Positions 1-6,537 of a DNA stretch of 11,864 bases are shown one piece after another; within the stretch, counting starts at the first letter, position 1; the number at the start of each line of letters is the position of its first letter. Source of the DNA: Candidatus Moraniibacteriota bacterium (GTDB taxonomy: Bacteria > Patescibacteriota > Minisyncoccia > Moranbacterales > GCA-2747515); assembly GCA_027031945.1 (NCBI GenBank), contig JALVPE010000065.1, forward strand, positions 1-11,864, in the 5' to 3' direction. The notes under the pieces are model-generated. The model did not search any database. It had not been told where the DNA came from and saw only the letters and a program-made list of their open reading frames with translations. Position numbers and translations under genes: made by a program.

Positions 1-179
1 GTATATTGCTTTTTCTATGATTAATTTTAGGAGTATTTTTCAAAACCCTAGATGAGTTCTTTACTTTTTTAGTATAACATAAAAATGTACTATTGCATAA
101 TCAAGATCACTTTTTAACAATATATAAATAAATTATTTTTTCACAGTTCCGTGATATCTTTTTATTACAAAATCTAACT

Positions 180-209
180 TTGACAAACTTAATTAATGAT
201 GTATATAAT
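180..209 (+). promoter_or_regulatory. Near-consensus sigma70 promoter for the 217-397 RNA
   Basis: A perfect -35 box TTGACA (180-185) and a perfect -10 box TATAAT (204-209) are separated by 18 bases. The expected start, about 7 bases downstream at 216-218, coincides with the first base of the closing stem of the structured RNA. It is one of the two strongest promoters in the window and no plus-strand coding region follows it, which suggests an abundant untranslated RNA. Confidence 0.8.
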
Positions 210-216
210 GATGATG

Positions 217-397
217 AAAGGTCTTCAGAATAGCATGCTGAATAACCCAGTCATGTTTTTGTGGAAAGAAAATTAACCTTTATCCAAAAATATGACTGGG
301 GCATGAAACCCACCTGGATTACAGGGAAAAAATTTATTTTTTCCGATATTTTTTCAAAAGGGATTCATACGCATTCTTGCATTGAAGACCTTTTTTT
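217..397 (+). ncRNA. Stand-alone structured RNA of ~180 nt, family not assigned (6S-like in size)
   Basis: The 5' end (217-227, AAAGGTCTTCA) pairs perfectly over 11 bp with 383-393 (TGAAGACCTTT), and a T-run (391-397) follows, so the closing stem also serves as terminator. Inside it, 235-238 pairs with 371-374 and 239-243 with 363-367. A 16-bp hairpin joins 246-261 to 285-300 with one G-U pair. Smaller competing hairpins are CCTG/CAGG (313-316/322-325) and GGAAAAAA/TTTTTTCC (325-332/337-344). A consensus promoter lies directly upstream and no gene directly downstream, so this is a complete transcription unit rather than a leader. I see no RNase P, tmRNA or SRP RNA signature motif. Its length and closed ends resemble 6S RNA, but the strong internal hairpin sits where 6S has an open bubble, so that identity is only a guess. 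Confidence 0.7.
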
Positions 398-780
398 ATT
401 TGAAATTTACTATTATATTAAAAATTAAAAAGAGTAATTAATATTACGTTAACTACTCTCACCGAAATTTATGTCAATGACGTTTGGCTCTATAATAAGT
501 GTGGTGTATAAGCTTTAACACATAGTGTTTATCTAATAAAATCAACTGTTCACACTAAATATATAATTCATTTAACTTGTCATGCCTGCGTAGTTTGCCT
601 GTCCAGTAGACAATGGTGGGCATCTTTTACTATTATAGATTTTGTTGTGTTTATCACTAAGGCTTCCGCCCTGCCTACCAGACAGGTAAGCTACGCGGAA
701 ATGATGTGAAGTTTATAAATTCTCATCTCACAATAATATTTCCACACCTATCAACAAAGAGTCTGACGTTATTAGAAATA
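398..780. other. Gene-poor stretch with a degenerate inverted repeat
   Basis: No credible coding region is present. A TATAAT at 491-496 has no good -35 partner. The only structure I can support is the inverted repeat 588-612/672-696, listed separately. The stretch separates the plus-strand RNA from the end of the minus-strand tRNA operon. Confidence 0.5.
588..696. repeat. Degenerate inverted repeat, 25-nt arms
   Basis: Arm 588-612 (begins GCGTAG, contains CCTGTC and GTAG) matches the reverse complement of 672-696 at 20 of 25 positions, with 59 bases between the arms. Each arm can also fold on itself through CCTG/CAGG or TGTC/GACA. It is much more GC-rich than its surroundings. The CCTGTC..GGTAGGCA pattern resembles intergenic repeats I recall from CPR genomes. 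That resemblance is from memory and was not searched. Confidence 0.5.
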
Positions 781-813
781 AAAAAAATCGTTTACACCAT
801 AAACAATTTTTTT
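781..813 (-). terminator. Hairpin terminator of the tRNA operon
   Basis: On the minus strand the core stem AATTGTTTA / TAAACGATT (9 bp, one G-U) closes a 5-base TGGTG loop. Flanking A and T runs extend the stem to 14 bp (781-794 with 800-813) and supply the U-tract. It lies about 8 bases past the 3' end of tRNA-Asp. The A/T runs on both sides would allow it to work in both directions. Confidence 0.7.
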
Positions 814-820
814 ATCTTTG

Positions 821-895
821 CGGGGACGACCGGGCTCGAACCGGCGACCTTCTGCGTGACAGGCAGACGCTCTAACCAAGCTGAGCTACGCCCCC
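821..895 (-). tRNA. tRNA-Asp(GTC)
   Basis: A full cloverleaf reads on the minus strand. The 7-bp acceptor GGGGGCG/CGTCCCC has one G-U pair. The D stem is GCTC/GAGC and the anticodon stem TCTGC/GCAGA closes loop CTGTCAC, giving anticodon GTC. The T stem is GCCGG/CCGGT with loop TTCGAGC. The discriminator is G73, as expected for tRNA-Asp. The 3' CCA is not encoded (CAA follows), so a CCA-adding enzyme is needed. It is the last gene of the three-tRNA unit. In organisms without asparaginyl-tRNA synthetase, GatCAB acts on Asp-tRNA(Asn), not on this tRNA. Confidence 0.95.
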
Positions 896-924
896 AACAT
901 GCTTCATCTTTAATTTTTCATATG

Positions 925-998
925 TATCAGGGGAGAGGGTTGAACTCTCGACCTCGGGCTTATGAGTCCCGCGCTCTAACCAACTGAGCTACCCTGAC
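925..998 (-). tRNA. tRNA-Met(CAT), elongator type
   Basis: The cloverleaf reads on the minus strand: acceptor GTCAGGG/CCCTGAT with a terminal G1-U72 wobble, D stem GCTC/GAGC, anticodon loop CTCATAA, T stem GAGAG/CTCTC, discriminator A73. CCA is not encoded. The anticodon stem CGGGA/GCCCG has an A31-G39 mismatch directly above the loop. It lacks the initiator features of its neighbour, so I call it elongator Met. A tRNA-Ile with lysidine-modified CAT cannot be excluded from sequence alone. It is the middle gene of the tRNA operon. Confidence 0.88.
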
Positions 999-1084
999 AT
1001 AAACTCAGTTTTAAAGTTGAAAGTCAAAAGAATCAAAGTATATACTTTACAAACTTTCAACTTTTTTACTTTCAACTAAGCGTG

Positions 1085-1158
1085 TTGCGGGGGTAGGATT
1101 TGAACCTACGACCTCCTGGTTATGAGCCAGACGAGCTGCCAGACTGCTCTACCCCGCT
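1085..1158 (-). tRNA. Initiator tRNA-fMet(CAT)
   Basis: The minus-strand cloverleaf closely follows the bacterial initiator tRNA. Positions 1 and 72 are an unpaired A-A, and an unpaired 1-72 is the signal for formylation. The D stem GAGC/GCTC has the initiator A11-U24 pair. The anticodon loop is CTCATAA, the T arm GTAGG-TTCAAAT-CCTAC, and the discriminator A73. CCA is not encoded (CAC follows). The anticodon stem is TCTGG/CCAGG, so the usual three consecutive G-C pairs are reduced to U29-A41, G30-C40 and G31-C39. It is the first gene after the operon promoter. Confidence 0.95.
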
Positions 1159-1197
1159 ATAATAATATATAAAACATATATTTAATGCACAGAAAAA

Positions 1198-1226
1198 ATT
1201 GTACCACGCCAAAAGTATGCTGTCAA
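1198..1226 (-). promoter_or_regulatory. Strong extended -10 promoter of the tRNA operon
   Basis: On the minus strand a perfect TTGACA (1226-1221) is 17 bases from TACAAT (1203-1198), which is preceded by TGG, an extended -10. The predicted start near 1191 leaves about 32 bases before the initiator tRNA. It begins only 28 bases after the stop of the 175-residue membrane protein, with no terminator visible between them, so read-through from the gatCA block is also possible. Confidence 0.85.
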
Positions 1227-1254
1227 CTATTTATACAATTACCATTTAGTAAAT

Positions 1255-1782
1255 CTATAAAACATCCAAATTGTGCAAAAATTTTTCATACACACCGAGT
1301 GCATTTTGAGCCTGTTCTTTTGTAATACGAAAATTGTTATCACGCACAATTTGTGTAACAAGAGTATGTACATCACGTGCAGCTTCTAATGCAGAATAAG
1401 AATTTGGTGGAATTTGTGAAATACGTTCTGCAAAATTTGTCCCATTATAGCCTTGTGTTTCTAATGATTTATACACAAACTGATCTGCCTGTAGTAACGC
1501 TACTCTATATTGTTTTTCATCTTTAGAATTTAATCTATCCATAATCGATGTCCATTCTCGTATATCTGCTTTTTTTGAGACTTTCGTATTTGCCACACCT
1601 CTACTTAACTTACGCAATTGTTTACGCACATCACTCAAATAAGCTAATAATAACACATCTACCACCAAAACAGTTGTGTAAATAACAAGAAATATTTTAA
1701 TTACAAAAAAAGTCCTACTGTGTAAAAAGGCAAAGTATCCATCTTGGACCGCTGCCCATATTGTAACAAAAACATCCTCCAT
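1255..1782 (-). CDS. Single-pass membrane protein of unknown function
   Basis: The 175-residue protein has one hydrophobic segment at about 25-49, a basic stretch at 50-72 suggesting a cytoplasmic face, then a helical, soluble C-terminal domain (about 75-175). No signal peptidase site is apparent. The domain resembles a conserved hypothetical family I recall in CPR genomes, usually found near ligA/gatCA, with a pattern close to AHxxRNxIxH near the end. Here the matching stretch is VHTLVTQIVRDNNFRIT (138-154), so the RN pair and the second His of that pattern are replaced. That pattern is recalled from memory, so the comparison is tentative. It starts 16 bases after the gatA stop and is probably cotranscribed with gatA. 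There is no ribosome binding site. I do not assign a function. Confidence 0.8.
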   Translation of the reverse strand: MEDVFVTIWAAVQDGYFAFLHSRTFFVIKIFLVIYTTVLVVDVLLLAYLSDVRKQLRKLSRGVANTKVSKKADIREWTSIMDRLNSKDEKQYRVALLQADQFVYKSLETQGYNGTNFAERISQIPPNSYSALEAARDVHTLVTQIVRDNNFRITKEQAQNALGVYEKFLHNLDVL

Positions 1783-1798
1783 AACATTTTTAGTATAA

Positions 1799-3226
1799 TT
1801 ATGAATTTATTTCAAATGTATGTCCTGCATTAAGTATACCCTCTTCATCAAACCATTTTCCCATAAGTTGCCCACCAACTGGTAAATTTTTTCCATCAAC
1901 CTCCACCGTTCCGATTGGAATTGAAATTGCCGGCACCCCGGCTAAATTTGCAGTTACCGTGTAAATATCTGATAAATACATTTTGAGAGGATCATCTGTT
2001 TTATCACCAAACTTAAATGCTAACTCCGGTGAAGTTGGTGTAAATATATAATCTACTTTTTCAAAAACATTTTCAAAATCCTTTTTTATAAGTGAACGAA
2101 CTTTTTGAGCTTTTTTATAATAAGCATCATAATATCCTGCTGACAGTATATATGTTCCTAACATAATACGTCTTTTGACTTCCGGACCAAAACCTTTACC
2201 ACGTGTCTCTAAATACTGATCCAAAACTGTCTCAGGTTCAACTCCTTCCACCTTGGAATAACGAATTCCATCAAATCTAGCCAAATTCGAACTAAGTTCC
2301 GCCGGCATAATAATATAATATGTTGCCAATGCATATTCAGTGTGTGGTAATTTTACATCCACTATGGTAGCTCCCAATTCTTTATATTTTTCTACTGCAT
2401 TCATAAACACTTCTTTCACAGACTCATCCAATCCTTCTCCCAGATATTCGCTGGGCACACCAATTTTTGCTCCCTTGATATCTCCCACACAATAATCTTC
2501 ATATGGTTTATCACTGCTTTTTGCGCTAGTTGCATCCATTTCGTCACGCCCTGCAATTCTAGATAATACAATAGCTGCATCTTCTACAGTTTTTGTTATG
2601 GGACCAACCTGATCAAGACTTGATCCCATAGCAATAATACCATAACGAGATACGCGTCCATATGTAGGTTTCAATCCAACTGTTCCACAAAAACTTGACG
2701 GTTGTCTAACAGAACCACCGGTATCAGTTCCCAATGCCCATACAACTTCGTCAGAAGCTACAGATACAACGCTTCCGCCACTAGAACCTCCCGGTACACG
2801 ACTTGTATCTATTGGATTTTTACTCGGACCAAATGCAGAAGTTTCTGTACTACCCCCACATGCAAATTCATCAAGATTTGTTTTACCAAGTATAACTGCG
2901 CCCGCATCTTTTATACGCTCTGAAACAGTTGCATCATAAGGTGCAACATAATTTTCAAGTATTTTTGAAGACGCCGTTGTTTTTGTTCCATTTAAACAAA
3001 TGTTATCTTTCAATGCACAAGGTAAACCTGCCAAAAGATCTATTTTTTCTCCTTTTTTTATTTTTTCATCAATTTTAGAAGCTTGTTTTAGAGCAATATC
3101 TCTTGTTACAGTCAAAAAAGCATTTAATTCTTTATCCTTTTCATCAATTGTTTTTAAATGCTTTTGAACAAGCTCAATTGCACTTACTTCTCCGTTTAAT
3201 AATTTTTCATGTAAATCTCGAATCAT
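1799..3226 (-). CDS. gatA: Asp-tRNA(Asn)/Glu-tRNA(Gln) amidotransferase subunit A
   Basis: GatA is the glutamine amidase of GatCAB. It releases ammonia that GatB uses to convert Glu-tRNA(Gln) and/or Asp-tRNA(Asn) to the cognate amide forms in the cytoplasm. The protein is 475 residues, close to the usual ~485. The amidase-signature triad is intact: Lys73 in LPCALKDN, Ser148 in the Gly/Ser-rich PGGSSGGS loop, and Ser172 in TDTGGSVRQPS. The spacing equals that of well-studied GatA proteins. The C-terminal LPVGGQLMG region is typical. gatC lies 78 bases upstream on the same strand. gatB is not in the window. There is no Shine-Dalgarno sequence; the leader reads TTTGAAATATG. The start is supported by normal alignment of the first helix. 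Confidence 0.97.
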   Translation of the reverse strand: MIRDLHEKLLNGEVSAIELVQKHLKTIDEKDKELNAFLTVTRDIALKQASKIDEKIKKGEKIDLLAGLPCALKDNICLNGTKTTASSKILENYVAPYDATVSERIKDAGAVILGKTNLDEFACGGSTETSAFGPSKNPIDTSRVPGGSSGGSVVSVASDEVVWALGTDTGGSVRQPSSFCGTVGLKPTYGRVSRYGIIAMGSSLDQVGPITKTVEDAAIVLSRIAGRDEMDATSAKSSDKPYEDYCVGDIKGAKIGVPSEYLGEGLDESVKEVFMNAVEKYKELGATIVDVKLPHTEYALATYYIIMPAELSSNLARFDGIRYSKVEGVEPETVLDQYLETRGKGFGPEVKRRIMLGTYILSAGYYDAYYKKAQKVRSLIKKDFENVFEKVDYIFTPTSPELAFKFGDKTDDPLKMYLSDIYTVTANLAGVPAISIPIGTVEVDGKNLPVGGQLMGKWFDEEGILNAGHTFEINS

Positions 3227-3304
3227 ATTTCAAATTGTAGATCTATAAATATGCAGAACTTTGAATAATAATTATCCTACTCCACTGCATACTTATGTCT
3301 TAGT

Positions 3305-3595
3305 TTATAATACACTTTTAACTTTGATATAATTATCTTTTTTATCTGGCACATTGTCCATTATAGCTTTTTTACCTTTCTCATCCAATTCAAGCACGGA
3401 ATCAGAACGATAAATATCTGTTATACCCGTTATATGCCCGATTTCCTCTACGTTTTCTGTATCCACTTCTTGTAATTTTTTAAAATACCCCAATACATCA
3501 GATAAACCTTTTTGAAAAGTGTCTACCTCTTCATCAGTAACACCAATTCTTGCTAATGTTGCTATATCACGTATTTCATCTTTTGTAAGTTCCAT
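3305..3595 (-). CDS. gatC: Asp-tRNA(Asn)/Glu-tRNA(Gln) amidotransferase subunit C
   Basis: The 96-residue protein matches GatC in length and pattern. An N-terminal helix (LTKDEIRDIATLARIGVTDEE) is followed by a second helix with LGYFKKLQEVDTENVEEI, and then by a short extended tail that wraps GatA. GatC has no catalytic residues and stabilises the GatA-GatB interface. It precedes gatA on the same strand and is probably cotranscribed with it. No Shine-Dalgarno sequence is visible. The 13 bases GATATAGTTTATG ending in its start codon recur exactly at the start of the tiny reading frame at 3913. A possible own promoter is TTAAAA (3673-3668), 17 bases, TATAAT (3650-3645), inside the end of the 63-residue frame. 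Confidence 0.93.
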   Translation of the reverse strand: MELTKDEIRDIATLARIGVTDEEVDTFQKGLSDVLGYFKKLQEVDTENVEEIGHITGITDIYRSDSVLELDEKGKKAIMDNVPDKKDNYIKVKSVL

Positions 3596-3638
3596 AAACT
3601 ATATCTTTAATTTATTACTTTAATTTCCAACGCTATCT

Positions 3639-3830
3639 TTATACATTATAATCCATTGAATTTAAATTTTTAACATTCGATGACAAGTCATCATTTATAT
3701 AATAATCATCAAAAAACAAATCATCACCAGTATATGCATTATTATTTATAATATCATTAAAAAGGGCACTTATGCCAGATGATCCATCTTCCAAAAGAAT
3801 ATCACCTAAAATTAGTTTTGTATTTGTCAT
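3639..3830 (-). CDS. Small acidic protein of unknown function
   Basis: A 63-residue reading frame between ligA and gatC on the same strand. It begins MTNTKLILGDILLEDG and becomes very rich in Asp and Asn (for example DDLFFDDYYINDD), with no membrane segment, signal peptide or Cys. Codon choice (A/T-ending, GAT, AAT, TTA) fits the real genes nearby. Its ATG overlaps the TGA of the upstream 28-codon frame as ATGA, a common sign of translational coupling. I do not recognise the family. It could also be the 3' part of one gene split by a frameshift near 3828, together with the 28-codon frame, or a chance frame in AT-rich DNA. Confidence 0.45.
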   Translation of the reverse strand: MTNTKLILGDILLEDGSSGISALFNDIINNNAYTGDDLFFDDYYINDDLSSNVKNLNSMDYNV

Positions 3831-3913
3831 GCTTGCACTACGTTAAATCGTGACTGCATGTTTTTTACAGGATATTTTTCTGTTGCACCTGTTCCATTAC
3901 TTTCCTCCGTCAT
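3827..3913 (-). CDS. Possible 28-residue leader-like reading frame
   Basis: Begins MTEESNGTGATEKY and ends NVVQA, with its TGA overlapping the ATG of the 63-residue frame. The 13 bases GATATAGTTTATG at its start are identical to those at the gatC start, which supports this ATG. A competing start lies inside it: GGAGG (3908-3904), then AAAGTA, then ATG at 3897, opening a 10-codon frame (MEQVQQKNIL, stop 3867-3865). That is the only strong Shine-Dalgarno sequence I see before any start in the window. Either short frame could be a regulatory leader, the 5' part of a frameshifted gene, or coincidence. Confidence 0.3.
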   Translation of the reverse strand: MTEESNGTGATEKYPVKNMQSRFNVVQA

Positions 3914-3942
3914 AAACTATATCAACTAATAATATTGTTTTC

Positions 3943-3971
3943 ATTATATGTCATTATCAATATTTACACAA
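3943..3971 (-). promoter_or_regulatory. Possible promoter for the small frames, gatC and gatA
   Basis: On the minus strand TTGTGT (3971-3966) is separated by 17 bases from a perfect TATAAT (3948-3943). The start would be near 3936, about 23 bases before the ATG at 3913. The -35 match is only 3 of 6. It lies in the gap between the ligA stop and the small frames, where no terminator is evident, so ligA read-through is also possible. Confidence 0.4.
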
Positions 3972-4012
3972 TCCGCCATATCAAATTATCAAAAACACTA
4001 TTCAAACAAATA

Positions 4013-6100
4013 TTATAATAAGTTTTGTAATTGTTCTTCATCTATAACTTCTATCCCTAACTCCTTAGCTCTTTGCAACTTTGAACCTGCTTTTTGACCT
4101 GCAACTATATAATCTGTATTTTTGCTTACAGTCGAAACAATTTTTCCTCCGGCGTTACGAATCAATTCCTTCGCTTTATCACGTGACATTGTTGGTAGTG
4201 CTCCTGTTAATACAAAAGTTTTACCTGATATTTTCTCATTTACCTCTGTATTTTTCTCCACAATAATATCTACACCCAATTTATACATCCTCTCAAGCAT
4301 TTTTTGATTCTTTACATCACTAAACCATGCAACAAAACTAGTCGCCGCTTTACTGCCTATACCATCAATATTTTCCAATTGTTCCACAGTTATTCTAGAA
4401 AATATATTTTTCAAATCCTTCAAATTATTAATCTCATCTTTTGTTATTTTATCCAAATTATTTACAATAAGAATTGTTGTTTCTTCTCCTATATAACGAA
4501 TGCCCAGTGCAAATAAAAACTTTTCTAATTTAACTTTTTTTGCAACATTAATTGCATCAATAAGATTTAGTGCTGATTTGTCTGCAAAACGCTCCAAATT
4601 ATCAATATCCCCAATCTTAAGTTCAAAAATATCAGCCGCATCTGAAACAATTCCTTCATTCATAAGTTGTTCAATAATTTTTTCACCACAACCTTCAATA
4701 TTTAAACCTTTTTTTGATACAAAATGACTCAACCGCTCCTTTTGAATTGCAAAAGAATTTTTATCCTTACAATAATATGCCGCACTTTCACTTTCTCCTT
4801 TCACACCAATTGTATCTTTGATGATTGGACCACCACATACTTCACGGCAAGCACTCTCCATATCAAATTCACGTTCATCTCCTGTACGCATATTTATAAG
4901 CACTTCAATAATTTCCGGAATAATATCTCCAGCTTTTTGAACTACAACCGTATCTCCAATTTTTACACCAAGTCGTGCAATTTCATCGGCATTGTGAAGC
5001 GTTGCTCTACTTACTGTTGTACCAGCTACACTCACTGGTCGCAGATGAGCAACCGGAGTAAGTACCCCGGTACGACCCACCTGCACTCTAATGTCTTCTA
5101 CTACTGTCGTAGTTTTTTCTGCTGGAAATTTATAAGCTATAGCAAACCGTGGACTTTTCCCCGTATAGCCCAAAGCACTTTGAATATCTATATCATTAAT
5201 TTTTATTACAATGCCATCAATTGCGTATTCCTGTTTATTCCTTTTATCTATCCATGATTTATACAACGATTCAATCTCATCAATGTTTTTACATAATTGA
5301 TATGATTTATTTGTTTTGAAACCTAATTTTTCTAACAATTTCAATTCTTCAATTTGAGTTTTTGGTGTAGTTAAATATTTGTCATTTTTTTCTAACAAAT
5401 CGATATCATAAACAAACATTTCTAATTTTCTACCAGCTACAATACGGGAATCCAATTGTCTTATAGAACCAGCTGCGGCATTACGTGCATTTGCAAAAGG
5501 AGTTTCACCAACCTTTTTTCGCTCATCGTTAATTCTCTTTAATTCTTTTTCAGGTAGCCATACTTCACCCACTACTACAATATCAATCGGATATGGCAAT
5601 TCCAATGGTACACTATGAATAGTCTTGATATTGTGCGTTACGTCTTCACCTACCACACCATCACCCCGTGTTGCAGCAGTTACAAGTTTCCCATTCTTAT
5701 ACGTAAGTATAATTTTTAATCCATCAATTTTAATTTCACAACAATATTTAGGTTTCTCTTTAAAACCTTTTTTTACCATCATGCGTATTACTTTTTCTTT
5801 CCATTTTTTAAGCTCCTCAAAATCAAAAAGATCATCAAACGACCACTGTCGCACTAAATGTCGAGTTTTTTTGAATTTTTCAAGCGGTGTCCCACCAATT
5901 CGCTGTGTCGGACTCGTAGGACTTTTTAAATCTGGATATACTTCTTCCAAACCACGCAACTCATCCATAAGTGATGAATACACCACATCATCAATTGTCG
6001 GGTCATCCTTAACATGATAAAGCAATCGGAGTCTGTCAATTTCACTAGTCAATTTTTTAACACGCTTTTTAGCTTCTTTTTTTGATAATTTTATAACCAT
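4013..6100 (-). CDS. ligA: NAD-dependent DNA ligase
   Basis: LigA seals 3'-OH/5'-phosphate nicks in replication and repair using NAD+. The 695 residues carry the full domain order. Domain Ia (about 1-65) includes YH at 28-29. The adenylation domain has catalytic Lys124 in KIDG, RGDG at 145-148, Glu179, Lys300 in DGIVIK and Lys324 in YKFP. The OB fold has VGRTG at 341-345. HhH repeats cover about 460-590, and the BRCT domain spans about 622-695. The zinc finger is unusual: Cys418-x3-Cys422 and Cys444 are present, but the canonical first Cys is Arg419 and the fourth is Ser449/Phe450. In domain Ia the usual Asp after the conserved Tyr is Ser42. Length and all catalytic residues argue for a working enzyme. 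The leader has no clear Shine-Dalgarno sequence. A TATAAT lies 27 bases upstream. Confidence 0.97.
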   Translation of the reverse strand: MVIKLSKKEAKKRVKKLTSEIDRLRLLYHVKDDPTIDDVVYSSLMDELRGLEEVYPDLKSPTSPTQRIGGTPLEKFKKTRHLVRQWSFDDLFDFEELKKWKEKVIRMMVKKGFKEKPKYCCEIKIDGLKIILTYKNGKLVTAATRGDGVVGEDVTHNIKTIHSVPLELPYPIDIVVVGEVWLPEKELKRINDERKKVGETPFANARNAAAGSIRQLDSRIVAGRKLEMFVYDIDLLEKNDKYLTTPKTQIEELKLLEKLGFKTNKSYQLCKNIDEIESLYKSWIDKRNKQEYAIDGIVIKINDIDIQSALGYTGKSPRFAIAYKFPAEKTTTVVEDIRVQVGRTGVLTPVAHLRPVSVAGTTVSRATLHNADEIARLGVKIGDTVVVQKAGDIIPEIIEVLINMRTGDEREFDMESACREVCGGPIIKDTIGVKGESESAAYYCKDKNSFAIQKERLSHFVSKKGLNIEGCGEKIIEQLMNEGIVSDAADIFELKIGDIDNLERFADKSALNLIDAINVAKKVKLEKFLFALGIRYIGEETTILIVNNLDKITKDEINNLKDLKNIFSRITVEQLENIDGIGSKAATSFVAWFSDVKNQKMLERMYKLGVDIIVEKNTEVNEKISGKTFVLTGALPTMSRDKAKELIRNAGGKIVSTVSKNTDYIVAGQKAGSKLQRAKELGIEVIDEEQLQNLL

Positions 6101-6126
6101 TGTATTTTCTTAAATTCTATAAAAAA

Positions 6127-6171
6127 ATTATAACTTTAAAAGAATTAAATTTCACAAATATATATATTTGT
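6127..6171 (-). promoter_or_regulatory. Probable ligA promoter with an AT palindrome
   Basis: A perfect TATAAT reads on the minus strand at 6132-6127, about 27 bases before the ligA ATG. The -35 region is weak (GTGAAA with 17-base spacing). An uninterrupted 18-bp palindrome ACAAATATATATATTTGT (6154-6171) overlaps that weak -35. It could be an operator, or simply a product of AT-rich composition. Confidence 0.4.
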
Positions 6172-6179
6172 ATATTTTT

Positions 6180-6537
6180 TCTACTTAAACATTGTACCAC
6201 AAAATAAACGACTGCCAGATTTCAATCTGATGGTTTTGAGTTTACCGACTTAATCGCTGGTTAAATGATGAATAAAAACTTTCTTATTTGTTTTTTTAAT
6301 TTCTTAATTTATTTTTAACTTTTAAAAACCTGTAATTCCCACGTAGCCCTTGTACCGTCTGACACAGGGCGTAAGCTGGAATCTTTCAAAAAATACAGTA
6401 AAAAATTTAAATGTTAAGATAAGATTCTTGCCTCCACAGGAATGACACATTACCATAACAGTCACTTTATCAGATAGCTTTATATATGATTCTACCTTCA
6501 AACGTACATCCTAACTATACCAGAGCATATAAATTAA
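6180..6537. other. Gene-free stretch with degenerate hairpin repeats
   Basis: No coding region is supported. A GC-richer imperfect hairpin at about 6334-6383 pairs ATTCC with GGAAT and GCCCT with AGGGC, with internal bulges and an 8-base loop. A separate segment at 6421-6453 reads, on the minus strand, TGTCATTCCTGTGGAGGCAA followed by GAATCTT. This is the same pattern as the two tandem copies at 10426-10637. These look like decayed dispersed intergenic repeats between the pilin operon and ligA. Confidence 0.5.

Noticed and set aside
80..110. Minus-strand promoter reading out of the left end (TATACT with TTGATT)
   Set aside because: Spacing between the two boxes is about 22 bases, too long, and nothing downstream is visible in the window.
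217..397. Riboswitch or attenuator leader
   Set aside because: No plus-strand coding region follows the terminator, so a cis-acting leader has nothing to control.
706..987. 93-codon plus-strand frame
   Set aside because: It runs antisense through two clear tRNA genes and a terminator; the apparent protein is a translation of tRNA complements.
821..3595. Functional pairing of gatCA with the tRNA-Asp gene
   Set aside because: GatCAB acts on Asp-tRNA(Asn) or Glu-tRNA(Gln), not Asp-tRNA(Asp), and the tRNAs have their own strong promoter, so proximity is not evidence of coupling.
4724..5257. 177-codon plus-strand frame inside ligA
   Set aside because: Antisense to conserved LigA sequence and rich in Tyr, Phe, Cys, Thr and Ser, as expected for the complement of AT-rich coding DNA; no recognisable domain.
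5625..6017. 130-codon plus-strand frame inside ligA
   Set aside because: Antisense to the conserved adenylation domain, with no promoter or recognisable motifs.
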